Origin: Chitinophagales bacterium | GTDB lineage: Bacteria > Bacteroidota > Bacteroidia > Chitinophagales > Chitinophagaceae | Direction: 5' to 3' | Assembly: GCA_020636495.1 (NCBI GenBank) | Contig: JACJXQ010000008.1 | Location: forward strand, 2,046,001 to 2,110,000 | DNA length: 64,000 nt | Part shown: positions 17,970-26,974 of the stretch, piece after piece | Numbering within the stretch: the first letter of the stretch is position 1 | Layout: each line of letters opens with the position of its first letter | Program-made: the position numbers and the translations under genes | The notes under the pieces: generated by a model | What the model was told of the DNA's origin: nothing | The model's input: only the letters and a program-made list of their open reading frames with translations | Databases searched by the model: none

Positions 17970-18788
17970 TCACGTAGTTATACGTTCTGATCCGCAATAG
18001 ATGTTGAACCTGTCCTCTTTGGCAAACCCAGCCAGTGTTATACCGAATTCGTCTGCTGTTTGTACTGCAAGACTGCTGGGTGCGCCTACCGAAACTATTA
18101 CTTTAAGTCCTGCCATTGTGGCTTTTTGTACCAGCTCGAAACTGGCCCTCCCACTCAGCAAAAGTATATGTTGCTGCAAGGGAATAAGACCGGATCTGAG
18201 TGCTGCGCCCACCAGCTTATCCATAGCATTATGACGGCCTACATCTTCGCGCACCAGCATGACCCTGCCAGAGAGGTCAAATAAGGCAGCGCCATGTATA
18301 CCTCCTGTTTCGCGAAACATGGACTGTTGTTCCCTGAGTATAGAAGGTAACGTGTAAATAAGTGATGCCGGTATGGTGAATGGGGGAGCTTTGTCATAAA
18401 TGGCACATTCCGTCTTAATAGCATCAATAGATGCCTTGCCACATACTCCACAACTGGAAGTAGTATAGAAATTGCGTTCCGTACTATTCAGGTCGGGAGT
18501 GCAACCCGCTGCAAGCGTCACTTGTACCACGTTGTCGTTTAATTGTGTACAGGAGGCTATATCTTCAGCCTTGCTGATAATACCTTCTGTGTACAGGAAC
18601 CCGATGGCTAACTCCTCGTCATTGCCGGGTGTACGCATGGTTACGGCAAGGTTCTTTTTAGTATGTAATGGCCCGTACACTAACCTTATCTCAAGTGGTT
18701 CTTCAGTGGCCAACAGGTCTTCTGTGTCGGTAATGATACCGGCTTTCACCCTTCGGATATCCTGCTTGGTCACTGCATTTTGAGACAT
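17970..18788 (-). CDS. fdhD: Formate dehydrogenase accessory sulfurtransferase FdhD
   Basis: 272 residues. FdhD carries sulfur from a cysteine desulfurase to the molybdenum cofactor, which active formate dehydrogenase requires. The conserved loop SSCGVCGKAS contains Cys113 and Cys116. Other family blocks are visible: GNDEELAIGFLYTEGI, GGIHGAALFD and DVGRHNAMDKLVG. The promoter TAAATTTG lies only 4 nt before the ATG, which suggests a nearly leaderless mRNA. An array of TGACG/CGTCA motifs lies upstream (18852-18885). It belongs functionally with the fdh operon at 12629-17080. Confidence 0.94.
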   Translation of the reverse strand: MSQNAVTKQDIRRVKAGIITDTEDLLATEEPLEIRLVYGPLHTKKNLAVTMRTPGNDEELAIGFLYTEGIISKAEDIASCTQLNDNVVQVTLAAGCTPDLNSTERNFYTTSSCGVCGKASIDAIKTECAIYDKAPPFTIPASLIYTLPSILREQQSMFRETGGIHGAALFDLSGRVMLVREDVGRHNAMDKLVGAALRSGLIPLQQHILLLSGRASFELVQKATMAGLKVIVSVGAPSSLAVQTADEFGITLAGFAKEDRFNIYCGSERITT

Positions 18789-18792
18789 AGCC

Positions 18793-18800
18793 CAAATTTA
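18793..18800 (-). promoter_or_regulatory. -7 promoter element for fdhD
   Basis: The minus strand reads TAAATTTG, with 4 nt between the final G and the fdhD ATG. Confidence 0.55.
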
Positions 18801-18851
18801 GGTATAAAAGTTAATCAGTTAAAGGAGGTAATGAGTTAATTGATCTGTGAG

Positions 18852-18885
18852 TGACGTACTGACGCGTCAGTGCGTCAACGCGTCA
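18852..18885. repeat. TGACG/CGTCA repeat array with 14-bp palindrome
   Basis: Five copies of TGACG or its complement CGTCA occur in 34 bp (18852, 18860, 18865, 18873, 18881). The central pair forms the perfect palindrome ACTGACGCGTCAGT (18858-18871). It lies between the divergent fdhD and the gene at 18935, so it may be an operator. Confidence 0.6.
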
Positions 18886-18934
18886 ATACATAAAATTCAT
18901 TTATGCTGAACATATAATTGCCTAACTTTTCAGC

Positions 18935-19450
18935 ATGAAAGTCGCCCGGTTCATTCCTTTGTTGTTAATGTGTTGTGCAAACAATGTGCAGGCACAGAAA
19001 AACCAATGCGACTGCGAAGCCTTTCTGTCAACACGGTATACATGGGAGGAGCATGTGTACGAGCAGCCGGATAAGAAAACGGAGCTGTACCTGGTAGGCA
19101 ACAATGCCATGGATGAGGATTTTATTCACTTTGCCATACAGGCGCAAAAGGGCAAAATGCTACAGGTAGCCCCGTATGGTATACGCAAATGGTATGACGT
19201 AGGCTGGATAGAGAATAGTCATATCAGCGTATACGGACGCAATTATGTTGAGCCTATATCCATCTATAAAAAAGACGATACTGCCTCTGCCTTAGTATTT
19301 ACAGTTCCCGTAGGCTATGAGCCTGAGTATCACGTTACAGGCTGTAACGGCAAGTGGCTGCAGATAGAACTGTTATATGAAGACAAGCAAATAAAAGGCT
19401 GGCTGGCTCCGGATGACCAATGCGGTAGTGCTTATACTGATTGTAAGTAA
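18935..19450 (+). CDS. Secreted protein with SH3-like C-terminal part, unknown function
   Basis: 171 residues with signal peptide (KVARFIPLLLMCCANNVQAQ). The C-terminal part (VPVGYEPEYHVTGCNGKWLQIELLYEDKQIKGWLAPDDQC) has the look of a bacterial SH3 domain, with a GWLAP motif like that of SH3b proteins. Several Cys pairs suggest disulfides. It probably acts in the periplasm. A one-mismatch -7 element (TAACTTTT, 18923-18930) ends 4 nt before the ATG. Confidence 0.6.
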   Translation: MKVARFIPLLLMCCANNVQAQKNQCDCEAFLSTRYTWEEHVYEQPDKKTELYLVGNNAMDEDFIHFAIQAQKGKMLQVAPYGIRKWYDVGWIENSHISVYGRNYVEPISIYKKDDTASALVFTVPVGYEPEYHVTGCNGKWLQIELLYEDKQIKGWLAPDDQCGSAYTDCK

Positions 19451-19538
19451 CTGAGGAATGACGCTACAGCACAATCTTTACAATCCTTTGACTGGGGTTG
19501 TTTAAAATGGCCATATCTTCATAATAAATGCACACTCT

Positions 19539-19997
19539 ATGATGAAAATATTGATTGTTTCTGTGTTGTTGGTGGTAATATTTACGCGTATTGATGCTCA
19601 GCCAGCACGCATGTCTATGGATAAAGAAACAGGTGAAATAGATACTTTCATGATCCCATGGGGCATTTATGTCGTAACTGACACCGTTACTAACAACAGG
19701 TTTATCCTGGATTCATCACATGTGCTTATTACTGCTCTCTCGCAAGCGGGTGATACGTTATGGCAAACAGATCCATGGAAGGATCATATGAAAGGGAATG
19801 AGTTTGCGTATTATCGTATGGATCCTGGAGAACGTCCGATAATTATGCTAATGGGCATAGCTGAAACATTCTTGCAAACTCAATTTATTCCGGCAGATAA
19901 GTCTAAAGTGCCGGGCTTACATATTGTATTCAACAATTCTCAGTTTGGAGTTGTTTTTGGTGATAGCGGTTATTATCTTTTTCTTGGACAGGACTGA
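19539..19997 (+). CDS. Secreted protein, unknown function
   Basis: 152 residues with signal peptide (MMKILIVSVLLVVIFTRIDAQ). The mature part looks beta-rich (IPWGIYVVTDTVTNNRFILD and so on) with no motif I recognise. It lies 88 bp downstream of the SH3-like gene on the same strand, so they may be co-transcribed. TATCTTCA at 19514-19521 is a weak promoter candidate. Confidence 0.55.
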   Translation: MMKILIVSVLLVVIFTRIDAQPARMSMDKETGEIDTFMIPWGIYVVTDTVTNNRFILDSSHVLITALSQAGDTLWQTDPWKDHMKGNEFAYYRMDPGERPIIMLMGIAETFLQTQFIPADKSKVPGLHIVFNNSQFGVVFGDSGYYLFLGQD

Positions 19998-20076
19998 TGA
20001 TAACTTTACTTTGTTAGGCACAGTGCTTACACTAATTGTAAGTAATAGGCTGCAGTGCCAAATCGCTCATTTCGAG

Positions 20077-20886
20077 TTATTTCAGTTTTCCTTTTATCTT
20101 ATAAGTATTGGTCTCATTACTCTGTGATACTGAGTTGTACTCCAGTTCGTACGTTTTTGTTGCCCAGTTAACAGTGCCCGAACCATTTACCTGGAAGGAA
20201 ACGGGATTACTGAGTTGTGCAGAACCCTTGATTGTTGCTGCAGGAATATTAATAGTTGCATTGTCGCAATCTATTTCAAAAGCCATACCATCTTTGGGTC
20301 CGTTGCTTTCATAACTTACATAATCCTGTTCGCCCGGTTTACCGGGTTGTAATATTGTTTTTGTGAAGAACAGTTTTTTGCTGTTTTGATCAAAATAAAT
20401 GCGTGTGTCATTTACGACAGTGCTGCCATTACGCGTTACTTCCGGGTATTCAAGTTGACGTAGTGCATTGTAGAAAATTTCATTGCAAGGCTTACTTTCA
20501 TCTATAGTAAGGTTAAATGTATATTCCTTTGCGGTTCCGGTTTCGGGTGTTACTAATAACTTTATAGGATAGACACCTGTTTTTGCTACATAAGTATTAA
20601 TGGTCATGATCGTATTGAAGGGCACTGTACCACCTGCAGGATCAAAGGTTACATAGGCATATTGGGGAAGTCCGGTTAATGAAAAGGTTATTTTTTTCTG
20701 AATGCCTGTCTGGTGCGATACGGCAAGTGCTATCTCGCTGCTGTCTGCATTGCCCATTTTAATATCCACTACGCCTGCTACAATGTAACTGTTTTCTTCT
20801 GTAACCTGTGCCGGAGTAGAGCTTGGTTTATTGCACGATGTAAGCAAACTGATACTGAGGGTTAATAAAAGAATGAAATTTCTCAT
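20077..20886 (-). CDS. Predicted lipoprotein, paralogue of the upstream gene
   Basis: 269 residues; signal peptide with lipobox LTSC (MRNFILLLTLSISLLTSCNK). It resembles the neighbour at 20940-21797. Both have a lipobox, a beta domain with K-K-I-T-F-S-L-T-G-L-P versus R-K-I-T-L-S-V-S-G-M-P, an 'acidic-IFYxAL' type segment, and a C-terminal beta part ending near YKIKGKLK. This indicates a tandem duplication. The N-terminal half resembles an Ig/PKD-like fold. No function is recognised. It has its own promoter with -7 and -33 elements. Confidence 0.65.
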   Translation of the reverse strand: MRNFILLLTLSISLLTSCNKPSSTPAQVTEENSYIVAGVVDIKMGNADSSEIALAVSHQTGIQKKITFSLTGLPQYAYVTFDPAGGTVPFNTIMTINTYVAKTGVYPIKLLVTPETGTAKEYTFNLTIDESKPCNEIFYNALRQLEYPEVTRNGSTVVNDTRIYFDQNSKKLFFTKTILQPGKPGEQDYVSYESNGPKDGMAFEIDCDNATINIPAATIKGSAQLSNPVSFQVNGSGTVNWATKTYELEYNSVSQSNETNTYKIKGKLK

Positions 20887-20903
20887 ATAGGATTAATTTT
20901 CGC

Positions 20904-20911
20904 CAAAGATA
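20904..20911 (-). promoter_or_regulatory. Promoter (-7 with -33) for the lipoprotein gene at 20077
   Basis: The minus strand reads TATCTTTG (-7), with a TTG at 20934-20932 separated by 20 bp, matching both Bacteroidota promoter elements. Confidence 0.65.
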
Positions 20912-20915
20912 TAAG

Positions 20916-20936
20916 ATTTGAGGTTCCTCCTCAAAT
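20916..20936. repeat. 8-bp inverted repeat over the -33 region
   Basis: ATTTGAGG (20916-20923) and CCTCAAAT (20929-20936) with a 5-nt spacer. It lies between two tandem lipoprotein genes and covers the -33 TTG, so it may be an operator; it lacks a U-tract. Confidence 0.45.
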
Positions 20937-20939
20937 GTA

Positions 20940-21797
20940 TCATTTGAAGCAGAAAACACCGCTGATATAATATTGTTTTGCATTAACCGTATAAGGCATT
21001 TTAAAACCTGTGCTACCATCAGGAAAGTCATAGCAATAATTCAGTGCTTCTGTTACTACAGAGAAGGTATCGGTAGTAGATTGTAAAGCACCTTTTATTG
21101 TATTGCTGGTAAAGGATATCTGGCCTTTATCGGGGTAGGCTACAAGAGAAGATATATTGTTTTCAGGATGGGCCATGTCGTGAACTGAAACATAACCGTT
21201 CAGTAAAAACAAGTCTGTAAGATACATTGCCATGGTCGCTGTGTTTTTGTTAAAGGTGGGTCCGTCTGAGACTTTTATCGGGCGTGGCTCCTTGCTAGCT
21301 TCGGGGTCGTAATCCATGTAATAGGTTTGTTTATCCGTAGCGTTTTTTGCCAGCTCATAAAAGATGTCAATTATTTCCCTGTTAGCGTATCTTAATTGTA
21401 GTGTTACAGGTTGTTTATATTGATGGCCATATTCATCTGTTGCTGTAATGATAACGCCTTGCAATGGCTTGTCAACAGGCAGGTGTGTGTAAAGTTTCAG
21501 TGTTGATGATAAAGGTGTAGTGCCACTGCTGGTCGTAAGTTCGGCCTTAAGCCGTGTGGGCATACCTGATACTGACAGCGTTATTTTTCGTGTACCCTCG
21601 TAGTTGGTCCTTACAATAAATGGAATATTGATACTGTCATATACTCCCATTAAAACACTGTCTGAAATATTGTCGAATAGCAGGGCAGAGTCAATTACCT
21701 GTACCGGTTCGTTTGTATTGTTTACAGGTATTGCCTTGTTCTTATTGCAGGCGCATATCAATACCGATAGGGCCAGTACAGCAACTGTGGTTTTCAT
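20940..21797 (-). CDS. Predicted lipoprotein, paralogue of the downstream gene
   Basis: 285 residues; signal peptide with lipobox ICAC (MKTTVAVLALSVLICACNKN). Same layout as the neighbour at 20077: an Ig-like domain in the N-terminal half (about 45-130, with TRKITLSVSGMP) followed by a second beta-rich domain that ends FCFK. No catalytic motif is visible. The function is unknown, probably at the cell surface or in the periplasm. No TAnnTTTG element is visible upstream. Confidence 0.65.
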   Translation of the reverse strand: MKTTVAVLALSVLICACNKNKAIPVNNTNEPVQVIDSALLFDNISDSVLMGVYDSINIPFIVRTNYEGTRKITLSVSGMPTRLKAELTTSSGTTPLSSTLKLYTHLPVDKPLQGVIITATDEYGHQYKQPVTLQLRYANREIIDIFYELAKNATDKQTYYMDYDPEASKEPRPIKVSDGPTFNKNTATMAMYLTDLFLLNGYVSVHDMAHPENNISSLVAYPDKGQISFTSNTIKGALQSTTDTFSVVTEALNYCYDFPDGSTGFKMPYTVNAKQYYISGVFCFK

Positions 21798-21852
21798 TTA
21801 CAATAAGTTTGGACTGCATATATAACGAAGCTTGTTCTGTCTTATTGTGCCA

Positions 21853-22332
21853 TTACAGGTCTATAAGCATCCATGTCTTACAGGCAAAATGCCCTGTGTT
21901 GCCCATCGGAGCGTCCAAATACCTGAACCCGCTGCGTTCATACAGGCCTATGGCATCGGTCATTTCTTCAAATGTCTCAAGGTAGCATTGTTTAAAACCC
22001 ATCTCCTTTGCTTTAGCCAGGCACACCGCCATCAGTTGTTTGCCTATGCCTTTACCTCTCGCCGTTTTGGTAAGGAACATTCTTTGCAGTTCACAAACTT
22101 CAGTACTGGTGTCATCCAGTGGCCCTATACCGGAACCTCCTATCACTTCTCCGTCCTCTTCGGCAACGAAGTAGGTTTTGGTGGGTACTGTAAAGTGCCC
22201 GCTCATATTGTCCAGGTAGGGATCCACAAATACAGTACCGTTCAGGTCTATATCAAATTCCTGCAGGCTGGTGCGTATTATGTGTGCCAGTGCCTTGTTG
22301 TGTTTGTCTTGTACGCTTGTAATGGTAATCAA
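21853..22332 (-). CDS. GNAT family N-acetyltransferase
   Basis: 159 residues from TTG 22332 (MITITSVQDKHNKALAHIIR). It shows the acetyl-CoA binding motif A: VCELQRMFLTKTARGKGIGKQL (RGKGIG loop), then CYLETFEEMTDAIGLYERSGF, typical of the C-terminal half of GNATs. The acetyl acceptor is unknown. The DUF2254 gene ends 26 nt upstream on the same strand, so they may share a transcript. No ATG is available near the start. Confidence 0.85.
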   Translation of the reverse strand: MITITSVQDKHNKALAHIIRTSLQEFDIDLNGTVFVDPYLDNMSGHFTVPTKTYFVAEEDGEVIGGSGIGPLDDTSTEVCELQRMFLTKTARGKGIGKQLMAVCLAKAKEMGFKQCYLETFEEMTDAIGLYERSGFRYLDAPMGNTGHFACKTWMLIDL

Positions 22333-22358
22333 TGTATGTAAAATGTTATACCTGTGTA

Positions 22359-23600
22359 TTATTGTTTCTGTTCTTCGATGGCCGAATTTACGATATTCAA
22401 TAACTTTTGTATCATTTTAACATCGGCTTCGTGGCGTGAAATGTTTTGTAATTGTATTAATACGTTTTTGAATGCCTGCTGTATCATCCTGTCGTCTTTG
22501 CCATAGTCCCATATGGGCATGATACAACCATTGATATAGTCTTTGAATTCATACTCCCTTGTGGTAATGCGCACGGTTTCATCGCTGTCTTTATAGTGCA
22601 TTACCGGTTCTTTGTGCAGGCAAAATGAGAGTAATTCGGCTAAAGCGTTCAGGCTGAGTATGGCAGTGCCGGGGTCGTTTATGCCGGGACTCAGTGCTTT
22701 AACTGCTATTTCTGACAATTGTGTACAGCCAAGGTAGGGGTGCAGTGGCATATTGTTCTTTTGAGCGAAAATATCTATCGCATCAGCTATGGGTTGCAGG
22801 TGTGTTGCATCAAGTTCCCCGGTGGCTTCTATTGCTGCAACTGCGGTACCTGCTACAAGATAAGTGCCGGAAGGGTGCATGATAGATATCCTGCAATTAT
22901 GTTCTGTTGCATAATCGAGCAACCTCTTTTCTGCAAAACCCTGGTAATAACCTGACTTACGCGCATATAACGTTTGCCCTGTGAAAAGAGTATCATCATG
23001 TGTCGGTTCCCTTTCATTCACGTAATATTCTGCAAAAGCCTTTCGGGTATTGTCGGTAATACGTGCTATAATGGTTTCGTACTTTACTGATTGTGTAATG
23101 TAGTGCAGGAAGTAGATAAACAGGAATATATCTGTAATTGTGAGTATAATAAGCGAGTAGATGCTCAAAGAGGGTATAGGCACTTCGGTAATAGCATCTC
23201 TTATGGTGCTGAGTAGGAAAAATGCAAAAACGATAGTACCGATGTAAAAACCAAGGATCACCTGGTGAAACCGGTTGCCGATCATCATGTCCAGTATCCG
23301 GTTAGACATGTTGACTGCCGCCTGGTTGAGCAGTATCATCACCATAGAAAAACTAAAAACTGAAAGTGACAGGATACCGGCTGCAATAGTAGCCAGGATA
23401 GTTCTGGCCGTACCAGGGTCTTTCAGCGTTAGCCATGGTGTCAGGTCTTTTATACTATGCCCTATATCAGAATGGTCGAAAAAAAACAAACCTATTGCTC
23501 CTAAAAGAAAACAGAAGGCGATAATAGCCGGATAGAATGCTATACTGTTAATGATGGCCAGGTAATGCTGCCTGATCCATTTCAGAAATTTCCCTACCAT
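22359..23600 (-). CDS. DUF2254 membrane protein
   Basis: 413 residues. The N-terminal half has four hydrophobic segments (about 17-40, 65-90, 110-130 and 140-165). The C-terminal half is soluble, with the LSPGINDPGTA block and an acidic 'DDRM' region that I associate with DUF2254 proteins. The role is unknown; it is possibly a transporter or channel-like membrane protein. It starts ATG 23600 and precedes the GNAT gene on the same strand. Confidence 0.75.
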   Translation of the reverse strand: MVGKFLKWIRQHYLAIINSIAFYPAIIAFCFLLGAIGLFFFDHSDIGHSIKDLTPWLTLKDPGTARTILATIAAGILSLSVFSFSMVMILLNQAAVNMSNRILDMMIGNRFHQVILGFYIGTIVFAFFLLSTIRDAITEVPIPSLSIYSLIILTITDIFLFIYFLHYITQSVKYETIIARITDNTRKAFAEYYVNEREPTHDDTLFTGQTLYARKSGYYQGFAEKRLLDYATEHNCRISIMHPSGTYLVAGTAVAAIEATGELDATHLQPIADAIDIFAQKNNMPLHPYLGCTQLSEIAVKALSPGINDPGTAILSLNALAELLSFCLHKEPVMHYKDSDETVRITTREYEFKDYINGCIMPIWDYGKDDRMIQQAFKNVLIQLQNISRHEADVKMIQKLLNIVNSAIEEQKQ

Positions 23601-23637
23601 AGTTTATAAACACTTAAAACCACGATTTGGTTTTGTA

Positions 23638-25482
23638 TCAGTATTGTTTTACAAACTTTGCAGTTTTGCCGCCTATCCTGACAAAATACACACCATAGGG
23701 CAAATTAGTGGTATTCATGAGAATATCATTACCTTTTAAGGTAACCGGCAACGGGAAATATTGGCCGGATATATTGGTTACAATGACAGGCATTTTTGTG
23801 TCAATTCCGGTAATTGTCATTTGGTCCATAACGGGGTTCGGGTAGATACTCATGGCCTTTGAAGCAAAGATATCTTCTGAAAACAATGATGTCTTATCGT
23901 CAAATATTGCCATGTATACATGTCTGTTCCTGTTGCCAAAAACTGTTACATATTTGAAGGTTCTTTTTAGGCCATAGTAGCCTCCCGGCAAAGAGTAGGC
24001 AGGGCCCGGCGTTATTGAATCCCAAGGTGTTGGATATTCTTTGTAGAATGAGATGTAAGCATTGTTCCTGTTCAGGCCATTCACTTCGCATGTTCCGGGC
24101 CATGTTAATTCCACCTCCGCATCGTCAGGGTTGATGTCTGTTTGAACGGCCCATGAAACTGAAGTCGTAGGTTGGTTGCCGGAAAGGAAATAACCATACA
24201 CACCATTATAGCGGACACCATCTATTGCACTGACTTTCGCATGGTCGGCGGTAGATGAGTGATTAGTTACATTTACAGGTGTATAATGGTCTTTGGTACC
24301 TACTGGAAAATGAAGCGTAGCGCCGGAGGGTATCCATCTCCACAGCTGGCCAATGAGCAGGTAGTCAGTAACTGTAAGAGTATCTTCCATTATAAGGTAG
24401 CTATGCTCCGAGCCACCGTAAGTTCCGCTGCCTAATGTTGTTGCGTATATCCTGCTGAAGCCAACGTCTAATAATCCTTGCTTCAGGTAAAGTACACCGC
24501 TTACACTCAGGTCTGCATCTATTTTGACCACTGATTTCGGAGCACCCATATTGAGCTCAAAGTCGTTCAACACTCCATTTATGTTCAAAGCATCCGAAAG
24601 GTTATGGTCACAATACACTCTTACGTTTGAGTTAGTATCTGCATATATCCTGCCATGGTTCGAAAAACCGGAAAGGTCATAGAAGTCCGCTGTGTTCTCA
24701 AAAACAAGGTCATGTCCTGCCAGTGTCAGAGATCCTTCCCTGAAGGTCAGAGTTCTGTATATGTGCAGGTCTTTCGAAAGTCGGACTTCAGTGGCTGTAC
24801 TTATGTATATGTCGGCGGCTGCTGTGCCAAAATTCAGCTCTTCACCGGTTAGTCTCGCTTGTATGTTGTTGTATGATATGGTATGGGTATTGTTAAAGTC
24901 AATTGTATATTGATTGCCCGAAGGTTTAAGATTGCCGTCATAGATGTTGACAGTTGCAAAAGAATCGAGTGCTAATACTCCGTTAGATATTAAATAGTCA
25001 TTTTCCAGCAGATACAGGTTGCTCTTAATGGTTACTTTGGTAGTAGCAAGGTTTTGTTTTATACCATGGCAGTAAAAAAAAGCAATGTTCATTTGCCCCG
25101 CGAAGTCTAACGAAAGGTTTTGTAGCGCTACAAAATTCCTGATCGCGATCAGCCCGGAACCTCCTATGTGCCCTTGTCCTATATACAGTGTGTCAGAATA
25201 TATTGAAGGAAAATTATAGGTTACAGAATCAATCAATATACCGTCTATTACGATGGATGAACCAACAGTGTTAACAGTGATGTTGTTATCAATTTTTATG
25301 GTAATTCCGGCAGGTATAGTAATCGTGTCGGTTGAAGATAATACAAGCGGGGGGACTCCATTATCCCAGGAAGATGATGCTGAAAACAACCCTGATTGTA
25401 TGGCGGTATAGGTAGCTGCAGATGATTTGTTAATCCAGCAAGTTATCGGTAATATCAAAAGAATAAGAAAAGCTTTTAACAT
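23638..25482 (-). CDS. T9SS cargo protein with C-terminal sorting domain
   Basis: 614 residues with a signal peptide (LKAFLILLILPITCWINKSSA). It starts with a G8-like segment (SASSSWDNGVPP, then 'TITIPAGITIKI') and continues with beta-helix-like repeats. It ends with a type A sorting domain (SIYPNPVMDQMTITG, then YGVYFVRIGGKTAKFVKQY), the signal for export through the Bacteroidota type IX secretion system and attachment to the surface. It is probably an adhesin or surface protein. It is in tandem with another T9SS protein (gap 16 bp). Confidence 0.85.
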   Translation of the reverse strand: MLKAFLILLILPITCWINKSSAATYTAIQSGLFSASSSWDNGVPPLVLSSTDTITIPAGITIKIDNNITVNTVGSSIVIDGILIDSVTYNFPSIYSDTLYIGQGHIGGSGLIAIRNFVALQNLSLDFAGQMNIAFFYCHGIKQNLATTKVTIKSNLYLLENDYLISNGVLALDSFATVNIYDGNLKPSGNQYTIDFNNTHTISYNNIQARLTGEELNFGTAAADIYISTATEVRLSKDLHIYRTLTFREGSLTLAGHDLVFENTADFYDLSGFSNHGRIYADTNSNVRVYCDHNLSDALNINGVLNDFELNMGAPKSVVKIDADLSVSGVLYLKQGLLDVGFSRIYATTLGSGTYGGSEHSYLIMEDTLTVTDYLLIGQLWRWIPSGATLHFPVGTKDHYTPVNVTNHSSTADHAKVSAIDGVRYNGVYGYFLSGNQPTTSVSWAVQTDINPDDAEVELTWPGTCEVNGLNRNNAYISFYKEYPTPWDSITPGPAYSLPGGYYGLKRTFKYVTVFGNRNRHVYMAIFDDKTSLFSEDIFASKAMSIYPNPVMDQMTITGIDTKMPVIVTNISGQYFPLPVTLKGNDILMNTTNLPYGVYFVRIGGKTAKFVKQY

Positions 25483-25498
25483 AACCGAAATATCTTTT

Positions 25499-26863
25499 TT
25501 ATCGCTTAATGAATTGATATGTCTTGTTCAAACTACTTCCAATCAACCTTATATAATAGGCTCCCGGTGTTAGTTTACTAATATTGACAGTTTCTTTCTC
25601 GCTAAGGTTGGTATTGACCATTACCTGCCCGGTAGTATTACAGATGATTGCGTTTATCAATTCTTCTGTCTTTAGATCGATATGTATCACGTTGCCGGCC
25701 GGGTTCGGATATATCGCGACTTCGTCGTCCGTATTAACATCATCTACGCCAAGGTCGATATTTATAACCACTGGTGCACTTACAACCGTCTTGGTACTGT
25801 TGCATGTAGGTCCGGTTGTTATACCCACCGAAATGGCATCGCCATGCGTAACATCAACCAGTGTTGTCACTTTAAAGGTCTTATTGGTGGCACCGTTTAC
25901 ATCATTACTATTTATTTTCCATTGGTATTGTATGTTCAGTCCGGTATCTACGGGGTTAGCTGTCAGGGTTACGTCTGCATTTGGCCCTACAATAAATCCC
26001 GGGTTTGCACTTATGGTTACTTTAGGCGCAGATGTTGGCAGTACATTTATGTCTACTGTATCGGGCTCGGAGTAACAGCCCATACTATCTACAGTCAGTA
26101 TGAAACTATTGATACCTGTAAGCGTGTAGTTGGCTAATGAGATGTCTTTTGTACTGAAAGTCAATGATGCAGGACCATTCCAATGGTATTTTTGCCCTGT
26201 TAGTATTGCAGGGCCGGTTATCTTCAATGTGTCTCCCTTGCATATCTGGTTGATGCCTGAAGCTACCGGGGTAGCAGGCCTTGTATTAATGGTTTCCGGT
26301 GCTCTAACATATTTGCCGGTGTCCGATACACAACCAAAAGTGTCTGTCGCCAGCGAAAAGTAATTTCCTGCGTTGGCTTTAGATGCATTAGGGATAAAGG
26401 CAAAGGTGTCTGTTTCACTGAAACCTGCCGGTCCCCACCACATAAAAGTTTGTCCTACCCTTGATGGGTAGGGCTTTAAAGTGAGCTTCATCGTGTCGCC
26501 GATGCATATTATACCATTGGTCTGAATGCCCGGGATGTCAGGTTTGTAATGAACAGTAATAGCAACGGTATCGCTGTCAGATGTACAGCCTGTTTTAGTA
26601 GCCACTACTTTATAGGTTCCTGCATGAGATTTAGTACTTATAGGTATCGTGATATTCTGTCCCGTGTTGCTGTAGTTGCCGGGACCGCTCCATTGAAAAT
26701 TCACACCTGCCGTACCTGTATTGGCACTTAGTGTAAATGAAGCGCCTTCGCATATCGTATCCGGAAATTGGACAATGGAAACGCTGATAGTGCACTGGGC
26801 GGAACTGTGCACACCTTGCAACATGATTATAGCTATCAGTAAGGCAGCAATGGTGTATCTCAT
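25499..26863 (-). CDS. T9SS cargo protein with Ig-like repeats
   Basis: 454 residues with a signal peptide (AALLIAIIMLQGVHSSAQ). Three or four Ig-like repeats (ICxG..L.L....G..F.W.GP, with Cys pairs) run from about residue 30 to 300. It ends in a type A sorting domain (AIYPNPAGNVIHIDL, then GAYYIRLIGSSLNKTYQFIKR). It is probably displayed on the cell surface. It precedes the related T9SS gene by 16 bp and is divergent from mscS. Confidence 0.85.
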   Translation of the reverse strand: MRYTIAALLIAIIMLQGVHSSAQCTISVSIVQFPDTICEGASFTLSANTGTAGVNFQWSGPGNYSNTGQNITIPISTKSHAGTYKVVATKTGCTSDSDTVAITVHYKPDIPGIQTNGIICIGDTMKLTLKPYPSRVGQTFMWWGPAGFSETDTFAFIPNASKANAGNYFSLATDTFGCVSDTGKYVRAPETINTRPATPVASGINQICKGDTLKITGPAILTGQKYHWNGPASLTFSTKDISLANYTLTGINSFILTVDSMGCYSEPDTVDINVLPTSAPKVTISANPGFIVGPNADVTLTANPVDTGLNIQYQWKINSNDVNGATNKTFKVTTLVDVTHGDAISVGITTGPTCNSTKTVVSAPVVINIDLGVDDVNTDDEVAIYPNPAGNVIHIDLKTEELINAIICNTTGQVMVNTNLSEKETVNISKLTPGAYYIRLIGSSLNKTYQFIKR

Positions 26864-26974
26864 ATTTCGTATCGTTAAATAAAGTACTTAGATACAATAT
26901 TAAGATAAACGATGTTGAAAACCATAAGCCAATACCGTTCGTACTTATTATTGAGAGTAGTTTTGAGTAACATA

